DNA of 64,000 nucleotides from Akebia trifoliata (GCA_017979445.1 CM030710.1:10092248-10156247); one strand, 5' to 3'; numbered from the stretch's first letter, positions 12,356 to 25,529 are shown. Notes: a model not told the origin generated them from the letters alone. Program-made: numbers and translations.

Positions 12356-12356
12356 C

Positions 12357-15300
12357 TGAAATCGCCTCGACCACCGCTAAACCGCTAAATAGTAGATATG
12401 GGTCTGATCTACGTATGTCGAGGACTTTAAAAGAATAGGAAGTCACTACCTAGTTTAGGTGTATGAACCAAAATTAACTCCAAAGGGATATGGGTCAGTC
12501 CATAGATCAGAAAGATGAGTAAGGGGTCAGGTTACAGGTTTCAGAAGGTGTTAGACACAAAACCCGCCCGATCGAGATGATCGTTCTCTACTACGATCCA
12601 AAACTAACCTATGGTCAACAGGATAAGACTATGGTCCAATCATCATCGTCGATTTATGTCAGATTTGCCAAACGAATCTTACAATTAAGATAATTACATA
12701 TATTCTCGAATTTCGCATAAATGAATCCCACGATTTAATAAGGTTTACATGGTGCCAAAAATTAATAGATCAATTTGATCAAATTTTGAATAATATGAAA
12801 TCGATTTTCAATACCACGTATAAAACATTAGTGAATTGGCTCATTGACGACATTTATCAAAGAAATTCGATTTTTTGAATCACCACGTGCATTAAAATCA
12901 GCGAGTCGACTCACATATATTTTTTTAATCAAAGAAATTCAATTTTTGAAATGCCATGTGTATTAAATCGGTGAGTTAACCCACATACCCAATTTATAAA
13001 AAAATCAATTCAAACTTCCAATGTCCCTAAAATTAGTGAGTTGACTCGTAATTTGTTAATCAAAAGAATCTTGATTTTTTTTTTTGAATCGTCACGTGTA
13101 TTAAATTAGTAAGTTAATCTACGTGCCTAATTTAAAAATAAAATCAATTCAAATTTTCAATGTCCCTAAAATCAGCGAGTCGACTCGCAGTTTGTTAATC
13201 AAAAGAATCTTAATTTTTTTTTTGGAATCGCCACGTGTATTAAATCGGAGATTTAACCCATGTGCCTAATTTATAAAAAAATCGATTCAAATTTTCAATA
13301 TCCCCAAAATTAGTGAGTCGGCTCACAATTTGTTAATCAAAAGAATCTTGATTTTTTTTTTAAATCGCCACGTCTATTAAATCGGTGAGTTAACCCACGT
13401 GCCTAATTTTAAAAAAAAATTTATTCAAATTTTCAATGTCCCCAAAATAAGCGACTTGACTCGTAAATTTTATTGTGAAAATCGATTTTTTATTTTTATC
13501 ATTCGTGTACACCATTAATTTTTATTGAGTAGATCAACATTAATGAGTTAACCCAATAACATCAAAAATCAGCAAATCGACTTGAGAGATATCATCAATA
13601 ATCAATGAACCGGTCCACTAACTTGAAAATAACTAGTTGGCCCAATCAATCTATCAACAAAAATGATCGAATTGATCTATTAATTTTTTGAAAAATTAAA
13701 GATTACCATTAATATCGTGTATTCCCCCAAAAATCAATGAATCAATTTAAGTGCATATACAAATACCAAATCAAGAATCAAATTAAAATAAATAATAAAA
13801 AAGAAAAAACAATATTACCTTCACCGAATAATTTTGGATGTTTGGATTCCTTCAAAAAAGAACCAAATGAAATGTTGCAATGACTTAAGCGTGAACGTCG
13901 AGTTCAATAGAATCCGAAGGTAGCTATTGGAGGTGACAATGGCAATTTGAAACGAATGTCTTTTTTTTTTTTAGAATAAAAAAATAGCAAAAGAAAATGT
14001 CTAAAATGTGGTTAAGGGCAGCAAAAGAAACCTTTTTATTTTCTTTTTGAATGGTTGTTGTTTGATTGTTTTTAATGGAGAAGATGAGAGAGAAGGGACT
14101 GTTAATGGAGGAGAAAATGGTGGCAATGTTGCTGAGATGTTGAAGGACCAAAGGGGCAGCAATGGGTATGTTAATAGAGGAGAAAATGACGACTGATTTT
14201 AATGGTGCAACGAGGGAGAGTTGCAGGTTTTTTTTTTTTTTTTGTTTTTCTTCTTCTTCCTCTCAAAAAACATGGGATAGCAAAGATAGATTTGGAGTGA
14301 GGGAGATGAAATGGAGATAGGCTATAGCAGATTTTTTTTAAATTGAGAAGAAGAGCTACAGATTTTTGAAAAAAAAAAATCTTTTTTTTCTTCAATGGCA
14401 GTCCAACAAAAAAATGTCTCTCCCTTTGTTCTATCCTTCCCCTCTTTTATGGTGGTTTTTCTATGAAACGTGTGTGTGTCAAAGAAAAAGAGAGAGGGGA
14501 GAGATGGGAGAGAAGGTGGACGGATGTGCGGGCTATTATGGATAGATGGGAGAGAGGAGATGGAGCTTAGTTGCTCTCCAACGTGGGGGTCATGACAACA
14601 GTTGGAGAAGGGAGAAGAAGAGGAATTGAAGACGTGGGTTGATGGGAGAGATCAAGGGAGAGAGAGTGAAGAGTGTGGGTGGTTATTGAAGGAGTTGGAG
14701 AAAGAGAAGAAGACATGGGAGGGGTGCGTTAGTGTTTAGAAAAGAAAAAGAGGAAAACGTGTTTTTTTTTATTTTTTTTATTTTTTTTTTTTGAATTTTT
14801 TTTAAGAGAATGGGAGAGGGATCCCACGCTACCCGTACAATGGTAATTTACTGTTGCTGAATTCTGATTGATTGAATTTTTTATTTGAACTTGAATTTTA
14901 GATTTGTCAAATTTTTTGGATTCCGATTTAGGTTGGTTTAATTTTCAATTTGGTTTGTTTTGAATTTCGATTTGAGTTTTAATTGTTTAATTTGAGTTTA
15001 ATTTTTAATTTAAATTTTGAACGGGTTGATTAATTTAAATTTAAATTTTAAATTGGCTTTAAATTTTAATTGGTCGGTTAATTGGATTTTGATTTGATCA
15101 AAATGTATTTTAATTTGTTGACTGCACTTTGATTGGTCGATTTGGTTGATTGATTTTAAGGTTTTAATTCAATTTGGCATTTTGATTGGTTGAATGATTT
15201 TTGATTTTCAATTTGATTTTGATTTTAATAATCGGTTTCTTGATTTTTTTAATTAAATGTAATTTTTATTTTATAATTTAATTGAAATTTAATTTGATTT

Positions 15301-15943
15301 TACGATTTTAAATTTTGGATTTTAATTGGATCTTAGTTAAATTTTAGTTTAATTTTCAATTTTAATTTTATTTTGGTTTAATTTTTTATTTGAATTTTAT
15401 TTTCCTAGGGATCAAGGTTAAGGGGCGGCGTTTTGGTCATTTTTACGATCTTTGATGATTTTTCTTGAATTTCTCTGTTTTCATCGATTTGAATCCTGCT
15501 AGACTCGTAATCACATTCTGAGTGTAATGGAGATACTTTTGAGATTTTTCGAGGGTTTGAAATTTATGAGGGGTATTTTCATCATTTTGGTGATTTTTAC
15601 AATTTTTTAAAAATTTTAGTGTGAGATTTTTTTCAATTCCTGCGTGATTATTTCGAAGTTTCAAAGTCATATTTTTCTAATGTAACGAGGTTTCTAACTT
15701 ATCGAACTATGTAGCGAACCTATGCATATGTACTATCTAAGTCGAGCGTAAGATGTAATGATCCTAAGCATGCGTAAACTTCTATGTCGAGTTGTGACGA
15801 GTAGGGGGATGAAAAAAATTAGAAACAGAAGGAATTAAATAATACTCACAAGCCTTCGAGTTCTTTATGCTCATTATTAGGAGTCCACAACAAACGGGTG
15901 ATGAATTGTCGAATTAGACAGATGCAAAAATGGGGTGTCTGCA
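12357..15943 (-). repeat. 5' LTR of Tat-A1
   Basis: A 3587-bp LTR with TG...CA ends (TGAAATCGCC at 12357, GTCTGCA at 15943). It is collinear with 1-3013. It carries a tandem 137-139 bp repeat with CACGTG sites, a GA-rich block at 14080-14760, a T-rich low-complexity block and a conserved last 300 bp. The base after it starts ATATC, the presumed target duplication. Internal ORFs (for example 14171-14395) are in low-complexity DNA and are not called. Confidence 0.88.
12875..13480. repeat. 138-bp tandem repeats with G-box motifs in Tat-A LTR
   Basis: Four to five copies of a unit that starts with GAATCGCCACGTGTATTAAA and later holds GTGAGTTAACCCACGTGCC and CGAGTCGACTCG. Anchor sites are at 12884, 12956 (CATGTG variant), 13093, 13232 and 13369 (CACGTC variant), spacings 72, 137, 139 and 137 bp. 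The partial 3' LTR begins inside such a unit (CACGTG at 14). CACGTG is the core bound by plant bZIP and bHLH factors, so a role in LTR transcription is possible but inferred. Confidence 0.8.
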
Positions 15944-17904
15944 ATATCCAGTTTCCTACCATGCAAATGTGGCCTAACAACCTAAAATAAATAACATAAT
16001 AGAAGTATGAACTGCACCTTATGCTATAGAAAATAAATAAATACTCAACCAATATGATTATCCCTAGATATCCATTCACCAACCTACACACAGCACAACA
16101 ATGTAAAATGCAGACATCACCCCTCGAACGTGACTCTTACATTATACCAGTTCATACATTTTTCCATTTTTTCGATATTTTTCCTTTTTATTTTTTTAAA
16201 CAAAATATTCATTTTTCAAACTATCAAATTAATTTTGATAACTTAATAAAAAAACTATCAAAGTTTAGTCAAAACAGGATCCCAATAAATGTGCGAAGTC
16301 AAACTATTAAAATTAGAAACTCAAATTTTCAAAATTCTTGAAATTAAAAATAGATTTTTGAAAATGAAAGCCTTGACCACGAGATTCGACATCATGTAAT
16401 TTTTATAATTCAATTCAAAGTAATGCGAAAAATATATGATTTTGAAAATCTGATGAAAACGTTGAAATTTATGTTTTGTTTTTAAAACCTAAAATTGGAT
16501 TTTCATCCTTTGAGATTTGGATCATGAAATTATTCCCATTGTTTTGAAAGTGGTGGTAAAACCATAATTGCATTATAGAACTTAAAGTAAATGGAAAGTA
16601 ACAAATCATTTATTTAAATATTTTTAATAAAATAAAGGGTAGACAAATGTATACAAGTTGTGGGGAGAACAAAACAAAAATAAAAAATAATTTCTGGCCA
16701 ACTTTTTATTCTGATGGCGGCACCGTCAATATTGACGATGGTTGATGGCGACGCCATTAGCCTCTAACGGCGTCGCTGTCAACAAGCTTGAGCTTATTCT
16801 AAAATTTGATTTTTTGACCAAATTTTCTGGTTTTGTTGATAGCTCTTCAAATTTATTATCTAACCCATGTATAATTGTTAAATACAGTGAAAACACATCA
16901 AAAATGATGTTCTTGGTGTGAATTTAAAATAAATAAAATGATATTCTATGATTTAAAATCACACAATAAGTTTTGTTAAAAATCTAAATATAAGCTTTTG
17001 AAATCTACGGTTATTAATAAGAATTGAGAGTCCCTTACAAAATTGTGGTTGTCAGAGGTAATGATCTAACACGGAAGTCAATAATCAACAATAGGAGAGC
17101 TCAAGTTTTAGTGTGTTTGGTTGCGAACGAATGATGGTTTGCAAAAATTTTCGATGATGGCACTCTCATTTACCTTCTGATATGAAAGATGAATCTAATT
17201 CTAACTCGATAGAACCCTCGAATAGAATGCGTTGAAATCCACTTGAACTATGTGACTGACTTTTTTTTATGGAGAATGGAGAAGAAGGGAAATGGACAAT
17301 CAGTGATGGCGAGGTTATAAATCTTATTGAAGTTGATAACTTTTCCTTCTTTATCGAGGTTCAACTCGGAGTCGTTTATAATGGATCTTGATGAGAATGG
17401 GTCGAAACCCTTGGATTGGGAATAAGCTGGTTCTTTTTGAGTTGGAAACGAGAAAATGAAATGAAAGAAATAGTTGGTTCTTTTATAAAAATTTAAAAGG
17501 AGGTATTTTTAGTATTTTCTTCATATATATTTATTTTGACAGTAATTTGACTTTTCGAACTCAAAATTTGGTGAATGAATACTCTATCCTTAATAATTTT
17601 TCTTTGCAGACCTAATGGTGCAATAAGATTTTTCTAATTCTCTTTCTAACAAAAGTTTTCTTGTTTAGATCCCATCTGACACAAAATTCAAGGATTTTCT
17701 AATTTTTCTACCTGAACTTGAATTTGAATGTACTTACAGGCTAAAGTATGTTTTCCAACCATTTTGAATCTATTGGCAAAGTCAATTTTCATTAAAAATA
17801 AACATAACCAAATCCAAGTGTTTTACCTAAGTCCTTTCAAAATTTTCTCAAAATTTTACTATTTGATTTTGTCAAGATACGAGCTAAAAACTTGGGGTAT
17901 TATA
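15944..17904 (-). repeat. Del/Tekay-like LTR fragment, target of Tat-A1
   Basis: Read on the minus strand it begins at 17904 with TATAATACCCCAAG, a mutated form of the TGTAACACCCCAAG start seen at 47892, and runs to GCATGGTAGGAAACTGGATAT at the Tat-A1 junction. The same landmarks in the same order occur in the plus-strand LTRs at 47892 and 55431, including GGGGTGATGTCTGCATTTTA. Tat-A1 cut the LTR at GGATAT; the remainder should lie left of the window. A GC-rich block at 16720-16790 has no close match in the other copies. Confidence 0.8.
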
Positions 17905-19105
17905 CTAATAATCTTGTTTGGATAGTACTTGTATAAGTATGGTTCGTCCTAGAAATACCATTTGACTTTTTTAAGAAAACAGAGTTTCTCATGCCTAGTC
18001 ATTGAGATTGATAATTGACCTATAACTAGGTAGTTGATAGTGTCAGCATACCACGGAATGTTAAAATTAGATATTTGTATAAGTTTCTCATCAGGAAAGG
18101 ATTTAGAAATAGGTAAAGATTTCTCAAACAACTTAGTAATAATTCTAGATAGGTGATCAACTACGACATTTTAGTATCATTTTATCTCAGGTCTCGATAT
18201 CAAATTCTTGCAAGAGCAGAATCTAACGGATTAACCTTGCTTTAGCATCCTTCTTAGATAAAAGGTACTTCAAAGCAGTATGATTTATGTAGATCACGAC
18301 TTTTAATTTTACTAGGTAGGGACAAATTTTATCAACGGTATAAATGACTACTAGCATTTTCTTCTTTGTTGTAGAGTATTTAAGTTGAGCATCACTAAGA
18401 GTTTTACTAACGTAATGGATAACATGGGGATGTTTATCGATTTGCTGACCCAAAACATTGCCTATCGCATAATCTGAAACATCACACATAACCTCAAATG
18501 GAACATTCCAATTTAGAGGTTGAATGACAAGTGCCTAGGTTAACTTAGACTTAAGCTTGTTCAATGCAAAAAATAATTACTCTGAGAAGTTGAAAAGAAT
18601 ATCCTTGCCTAAGAGTTCTCATAAAGACTTCAAGATCTTCTTGAAATCTTTAATGAATCTATGGTTGAGACCTGCATAGCTTAAAAATGACTTAATTTCT
18701 TTGATAGTCTTAAAAAGTAGTAATTTTTCAATTAAACCTACCTTCGCTTTAGTTACTTCAATCCCTTTCGTAGAAATAATGTGTCCTAACACAATTTCAG
18801 ATGTTACTATAAAATGACATTTTTCCCAATTAAGTACTAGGTTGACTTCTTTACAACGCACGAGGACCAAAATCAAGTAATGAAAATATTCCTCAAAACT
18901 TGATTAGAATATTGAAAACTAGTCTATGAATACTTCGAGATATCTTTCTATCATATTGAAAAATATACTAATTATACACTGTTGAATAGTAGATTGTGCA
19001 TTGCACAACCCAAAAGGCATGCGGTGATACACGAAAGTTTCGAAGGGACAAGTAAAAGTTGTTTTCTCCTGATCGATATGAGTATTTGGTTGTATCCGGA
19101 GTAAC
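17905..19105 (-). pseudogene. Athila pol fragment: RT end, RNase H, integrase start
   Basis: Minus-strand gypsy pol of the Athila type, interrupted on both sides by LTRs. At 19105-18900 the RT palm reads through MPFGLCNA to FID-stop-FSIF: the second aspartate of the catalytic box is replaced by TAG (18921-18919). 18876-18619 is the RT thumb (NWEKCHFIVT, VLGHIISTKGIEV). 18489-18223 is the RNase H (MCDVSDYAIGNVLGQ, INHTALKYLLSKKDAK). 18220-17910 continues into the integrase N-terminal region (NIPWYADTINYLV), with frameshifts. The match to Athila is close in motif order. The Del/Tekay-like LTR cuts it at 17904. Confidence 0.87.
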
Positions 19106-21669
19106 TGTCACGCCCCGAAATCCCAACACGAATCCCTATGATTCATCGGTTAGAATCTCGAGGTGTGAGGTAATCAATCACACAATCTGACAGAACATTC
19201 ATAAATAATAATACTTATGAAAAGAAAATATACGCAGCGGAATAAACATTTAACTAACATCTATACGAGAGTCTAGAGTAAACAGAAGAAATTGACAAAC
19301 ATTGATATAAGTCAAGATCTTTAATCTCATAATTCATCAGGTTACAAAAATTTCTAAACTACCATGTTTCTCATCTACAACCAAAAACCGCTAAGATCCT
19401 CTAGTAGTCCTCAAAGACATGGCGGCGGCAAGACATCAATCTGATCCTCCTCAAGGACCTCCTCAAAAAGACTCCTCAAAGAACGGTTCTTCAAAAGTTG
19501 AATAATCTGAAAGGGGAAGGATAGGGTGAATAACAGGGGAATGTTACTCAGCAGGATGAACGCCGTTCTAACAACGAGTCATACATGCACGAGTAATCAG
19601 TTGAACAGTTAAATAATGTAAGTTTTTCATAATGTAACATACGATAAATGTCTAAGCATATTCAATAAACAGTTAAATAATTTCAACCTATCATTTCTAT
19701 CATTTAAAGTAGCATATGCATCTTTTAAATGAAAACATCTATCAATCATTACAAAATAAGAAAAAGATACATAATAAAAACACGGCGGTGTAATCGATAA
19801 GAGAGCAGAGGAACACGCCGATATAACCGCCTCGGCTATGGCAATACGATATTCCAAACTTAACCTCCGATGTAGAATCCCATCGTTATAATCTGATTTT
19901 GTGGCCGGTCTAGCATACCACGGTTGGATGACCATTTATCCGGCTCAGACTGGCCGTTGACCAAGAACCCAATACTGAGTTCAACTAACAGTGAGGTCGA
20001 TCGTTTGACGACTACAGACTAATAGTGATCACTAACTAGCCCAGGAGACCCCTCTCATCGAAGCCTATCAAGAGGCAATGCATGTGAACCCCGCCTAGCT
20101 CTACACTATACAGAGACTGCCTTTACACACAACGTTTCCCAGGAAATAAGTAGGAGAAATTCCCGGATTTCATAAGCTGTAATATGCTCTAAGGTATCCC
20201 ATACTACCGAAGAGCATATGACATCTAGTGTTATCCTAGATTGACTCGCCGCTTCCGGATACACAGCAACGCGTCACTCTTTATGGGTTTTCTACAAACC
20301 TTTACTAGTAAACAAAATAATTTATTTTGTATATAATATATCATTTCTTTTTAATCGAAAATACAAACAAAGTCTGGTAGTACCCTCCAATGACAGTTAT
20401 CTGTCATTTCCATCCATCAACCATCTCATCCCTCTATCTATCTATCACGTTTTACGTGGCATGGCCACTACGTAGAACTGGAGGCACTGTCCCATCAATC
20501 AGTCGAGAACATACGTTCTCTCTATCTATCCATTAATTAAATCGATTAATCTATCATCTAATTTCCTACATGTCTATTAAAGTAATTTTGCTTTTAAAGT
20601 AATTCGAAATCCATAAAGCATCAACCAATTCCATTCGATGGTTTTGGTTGAGTCGAGAGACTTGAAAACAAAGATAAAACCATAAGACATAAAAGCTAAA
20701 AGTCTATGAAAATTTAACTAAGTGTTAAAAAAAAAATGATTTTTCAAAGTCGAAATTGAAAATGAACTATTTATTTATTTATTAAAGAACTTAAAGTAAT
20801 AATTAATTAGTTTTAATAAAATAAATGTAGGAAATGGGTATACATACTATATGGAAGCAACACAAAATAAATTAGAACCAAACTCAACATTCGGATACTT
20901 TTCCGAATTGCTGATTTTTCGTTATTTTTCGTTGAAACTCAACCAAAATCGATTCAAATATTATACTAACTATAAAATGATTATATAATATCAAATGAAC
21001 TAAAACCAATCATAAATAAGCATGCAAACATGATTCAAATCATTCAAATATGTATAAACTTAATTAAACAATCGATTTATCAACAATCATATGGATTTTC
21101 TATGAAATTATCGCATAACTAGAAGGTAGAAAGGAAGGCAACCTACTTCAAGCTATTTTCAACGGTTGAATGGACTTTAAAATCGCCTCCGGCCAATCTC
21201 CAAAATTTTCTTCCGGCGAAAATCGGATTTCTTTGCGTCCACGCGTAACCCTCGGCGAGAGGAACAACTTTCCTTCTTGCGCCTAAGCTCGGATCATTCT
21301 CGTTTAGTGTAGATCTGAGTTTTAAATATTGAAGGAAAAGGGTTGAGATTTGTTTGGAGAGAAGAATAAGAAAAATCTGATTTTTCTAATAGAATTTAGA
21401 TATTTATATCACTTAAGTTGGGACATACTTGTCATTTTGGGAATTGTTTTTCCCGAATGCCGAATTGGACAAACTTATACTCTATTTCGGATGATTTTTC
21501 GACACGAATCTAATGGTATGATCGGTTTCCTTAAATTACGTCTCTAAGGTGTCGTTTACCTATTAGAAAAATATCTAATGCGAAACTCGAGGATTGGATA
21601 ACTTTTAAATCAATGCACAGATCTAAAATTCTTTCCTCGAGATACATTTTAGGATTTCAGGTCATTACA
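19106..21669 (-). repeat. Solo LTR, Del/Tekay-like subfamily, with GTAAC target duplication
   Basis: A 2564-bp LTR with ends TGTCACGCCCCG and ATTACA, flanked by perfect 5-bp repeats GTAAC at 19101-19105 and 21670-21674. Removing it restores the RT motif joining GYNQI to FLDGYS, so the insertion is clean. On the minus strand it shares landmarks with the other Del/Tekay-like LTRs, such as GGCCAGTCTGAGCCGGATAA (19962-19930 region) and ACCGGCCACAAA. With no internal region beside it, it is a solo LTR from recombination between two LTRs. Internal ORFs, such as 19627-19935, are not genes. Confidence 0.9.
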
Positions 21670-23066
21670 GTAACCATCCAAGAAGCAATAATGAGAATGT
21701 CTTATTAGATACCTTAATATTTGGTCAATGAAAGATAGCGAAAAATGATCTTTGGGAGTCATTGAGCTGAGTTTGCTATAATTGATACACACTCTCCATT
21801 CGGTTTGGACTCGAGTGGAGATTAAATCGTTATCTTGGTTCACTACTACAATGATACCAGACTTTTTAGGAATAACCTGAATGGGATTCACCTAACAATT
21901 TTCAGAAATAGGGTAGATGATACCTACATCTAATACTTTTATTACTCCACTCCAGACTACATCCTTTATGATAGGATTTAGCCATCTCTAAGGTTCTAAG
22001 GAAGACTTAACGAAATCCTCTAAACGAATGTGGTAGAATACCATAGATAATTCCTTTAATGTCAGCTATAGTCCAACCAATAGCTTTTTGATATTCTCTC
22101 AAAACTATTAACAACTTTTCTTCCTCAACTACACTGAGGTGAGATAAAATTATCACAGGAAAAGTTTGATTTTGCCAAAAAATAAATATCTCAAAGTCTT
22201 TGGAAGCACTTTGAGTTCTAATGTGGGAGGCTCGATTTGAGAAGGAATGAGAATAGAAATGCAAAAAGGAAGACTTTTTATTTTTGATTGCTAATGTGTA
22301 GAGTCTATGTAAGGAATAGATTCAAGAAAAGCATTGACTTCGCTTATGGAATCTTCTATGTCAAAAATTTAACCAAAATGGGTCAATCATATTTCTATGG
22401 GATTAGAATACCCTAAATCTTGACACGTTTGATTAACTAGCGTATCTAACATGTTTACTTCCTCCACATAATCATCTATTTCAATTCCTTGAAAATTGTA
22501 GAAGATGTTTAATTTGACTTTCATATCCCCAAATGCTAAAGTTATAATTTTGTTTCTACAACAAATAACTGCGTCAAAAGTTGTTAAAATTAGACGTTCT
22601 AAAATTACATGAACATGACTATGTGAATTGATAATTGACTCCGTGTCTAAGACAACAAGTCAACTAGGAAATATAAATCCTTGACTTTCACTATCACATC
22701 TTTAATTATTCATTTTGGAACCTTGATAGATCTATCAACTAAGCTCAGTGTGATATCGGTGGGTTTCAAAACCCCCAAACTTAGTTGTTTATAAACCAAG
22801 TAAGGCAAAGGATTCACACTAACCGATAAATCTAAGAGATATTTTTCAACCACTTGATCTCCAATGTGAATGAAAATTATTGGACATCCAATGTGAATAT
22901 GAATGGAAGAAGGGCTATGATAGGGCATGAAAACAAATGATGGAATGTATCCTAAGGCATGGCTGCTATGTAAAGAAAATGTTGTAGAATATGGAACTGC
23001 TATAGGTACGTTTTCTACTCCATCTCTTTTTTTTCTTCGTTGGATCGTCCAACCTCTTGTTGGCAT
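21670..23066 (-). pseudogene. Athila pol fragment: protease, linker, RT start
   Basis: Continuation of the Athila element to the right of the solo LTR. 23066-22710 is the protease: the motif expected as LDLGASVNLLPYSVY reads LDLSVSVNPLPYLVY, so the glycine of the D-x-G active site is lost. 22700-22270 is the protease-RT spacer (VVLDTES, DDYVEEVNMLDT are readable). 22264-22007 ends with the RT-proximal motif EYQKAIGWTIADIKGI. 21891-21670 is the RT fingers (PIQVIPKKSGI, WRVCINYSKLS) up to FLDGY. The gag that should follow to the right is not found, because Tat-A2 LTR sequence begins at about 23067-23100. Confidence 0.85.
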
Positions 23067-24682
23067 GTATGTGTGAGAATGATCGAGAGGGGGTCGTATA
23101 AGAGATTGATAAAGAGTGATAGGGAGAGATAGAGTGTGGGATAGACTGGGAGAGGGTAGAACTTTTTCAAAAGTAGGACCTGAAGTATTTTTTTTTTCCT
23201 TCTCTTTTTTTTCTTCTTCTTCCTCTTTTGTGAGTGGGGCGTTATTCTTTTATAATGTTTTCTGTAAATTTTTCATTTAGCAAGTATCAATGTCAAGACA
23301 AGTTACTATTCTTTTTTTTTTTTATTCTATTGAAAGAAGTTGCTTTAAAAAAATTTTGTGGGATCCCATGTATAATGCCAATTTAGTAACACAAAGATTT
23401 CCCAACTTAAATTTTGATTTTGGTCTTTTTTAGAATTTGATTGGCTTGGTGGGACCCTCATGAAACATGAGAATTCTTTAAAGCATATGGTACCTTCCTT
23501 ATATGGGATGAATCAGATTTTTTTATATTTTATTTTATATTTAATTTCATTTCTTTATTATTTTTTTCTTATTTTTGAAAAGACATTTACCCAACAGACC
23601 TATGGTTGCATTTCTATTACAAACAACTCCCTAGCTTTATGAATTTTGTTCCCCAAGCTCATCTTATTTATTTAGCAAACCTGGAGGTGGGTATCCATGT
23701 TATAACAATCAAATTGATGTGGTTAACTTTTGCTACTTAACATACCTTGGAGTGCAATGTAACCGTATCAATTTGGGCCACGTACAAACATGAAATGAAA
23801 TCAAGGGACAAAATTCTAAGAGATAAAAATAACCAATGAATTTGGAAAATTATTAGTCATTCATTTTCAACACCATCAATGAACTTTTAATGAAATCTAA
23901 AAAACTGTGGCATTGGACTGCTAATTCGATAATCCACGTGATCCCAATGACTAAGTTAGTCATGCTAGCTTGATCCATAATATAAGGTTTGCTTGGTAAA
24001 AAACTTGATAATAGAACTTTTGTAATAAAATTGCAATCAATGTTTTTACTCAATAAATAACTCTTTTTTATTTTTATTTTATTTTTTGGCTTCACTTTAA
24101 ATATTTTGTTAAGGCTTTTAATTGGTTAAGATTTTTAATCTTCAATTTATTTTGTTTAATTGGTCATTTTAATTATGATTAAGGTTTAAATATTAAAGTA
24201 TTAATTAAGATTTTGAGGCTCTATTTTTAAGGTTGTGGTTTTAATTTTTCTTGTTTGAATTTTTTCATTTTTGTGATCAAGAATGTCATTCAATGGGATG
24301 GAAATCGTTATTTTGTTCATTTTTGTAAATTTTATGAATTTTGGTGTGAGGTTTCTTTTAATTTAAACATGATTATTTCTAAATCTCGAAGTCATATTTT
24401 TCTAACGTCACGAGGCCTCTAGATTATCTAAATATGTAACGAAGCTAGGCATACGTATTTGCTAAATCAAGTGTATGGTGTAGCAATCTTAAGCATGCAT
24501 AATTCTATGTCGCGTGATAAGGAGAAGAAAAAAGTAGAATTAAAAGGACTGAGAGGAGATTAGAGGATATTAGAAGAATACATCTCACAAACTTTTGAGT
24601 TCTTTGCATTCATCATTAGAAATCCACCACAATTGGGTGACGAATTGTCGAACTAGGTGGGTGCAAAAATGGGGTGTCTACA
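23067..24682 (-). repeat. 3' LTR of Tat-A2 (left LTR), 5' boundary unclear
   Basis: It ends at 24682 with GGGGTGTCTACA followed by a purine tract on the minus strand. 23640-24540 is closely similar to 33935-34790, its partner LTR; both contain GTTATAACAATCAAATTGA and CTTGATCCATAATATAAGG. The stretch 23340-23390 (GTGGGATCCCATGTATAATG) resembles 14818-14850 of the Tat-A1 LTR. About 1.4 kb present in the partner (32563-33930) has no clear counterpart here, so this LTR is truncated or rearranged next to Athila. Confidence 0.7.
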
Positions 24683-25529
24683 GATGTCCCTCTTTAGCAA
24701 AGGGTAGAAACAAACTAGATGGCAAATCTACTTTGGTAGATAGTGCGTTATCTAAATGCCAAAGTCAATGATAATTCATTTTGCAGTTGTAGACACCTCA
24801 TTTTTGCACTCGCCTGATTAATCAACTCGTCAACCCGATCGCAACGGTTCCCAATGATGGATGTTTATTCCAATACTTTATTTTGTTACCAAATATGTTG
24901 CAGTAATTCGGATGAGGTATCTCGAACTGATAAAACTTTAGAAACCACGATACGCTAGGAAAATACGACCCCAAAAACATATAAATCATCATCTTGCATA
25001 CCAAAAAGAAGCTTCACGATAAAAATCACTAAATATGACCCTAGAGCTTAAGTTACGCTTAGGAAAACTCTCTCAAACATATAAAATAACAAATCGAAAC
25101 CAAATAAATCATTTCACCAATTTTCACAAAATTTGACAAAATTACGAAAATGCCCCTCATAAAGTTCACGATCATTTCACACAAAAAACTTCATAAATGA
25201 CACAAACCAATACTTCCATTGAATTCCTTACGAAAAAATGATTCTAAAATATCTTAGAACATAAAAAACCGACTTAAAACGGGAAAAGTCCTCTTCGGGG
25301 GTAAAACAGTAATTTCATAATTTTCATAATTAAAAATTGTAAAATTAATAATAAAATATTAAATAATTAAAGTGAAATATTAATGAAATTAATTTAAAAA
25401 TTTTAACCAAAAAAATCGATCAATCAGGCTCTCAAGCAAAATTGTTGAGGGTTCGTAAGATATTTCTTTAAGGACCCCTCTATTTGGGGTCCAAAGAATT
25501 AAAGATATAATAGAGGGGGGTTCTCCAAA

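Larger units (their letters stand above)
3014..12356 (-). mobile_element. Internal region of Tat-A1 Ty3/gypsy element (dual RNase H)
   Basis: About 9.3 kb between two LTRs, read on the minus strand: PBS (12355-12335), leader, gag, protease, RT, RNase H, a second archaeal-type RNase H, integrase, a repeat-rich 3' untranslated region, then PPT (3026-3014). The RT-RH-aRH-INT order is the hallmark of the Tat lineage. Many stops and frameshifts make the copy non-functional. The extra ORF that some Tat elements carry before gag was not seen. Confidence 0.9.

Noticed and set aside
19627..19935. A 102-codon minus-strand frame
   Set aside because: Entirely within the solo LTR 19106-21669 and unlike any known family.
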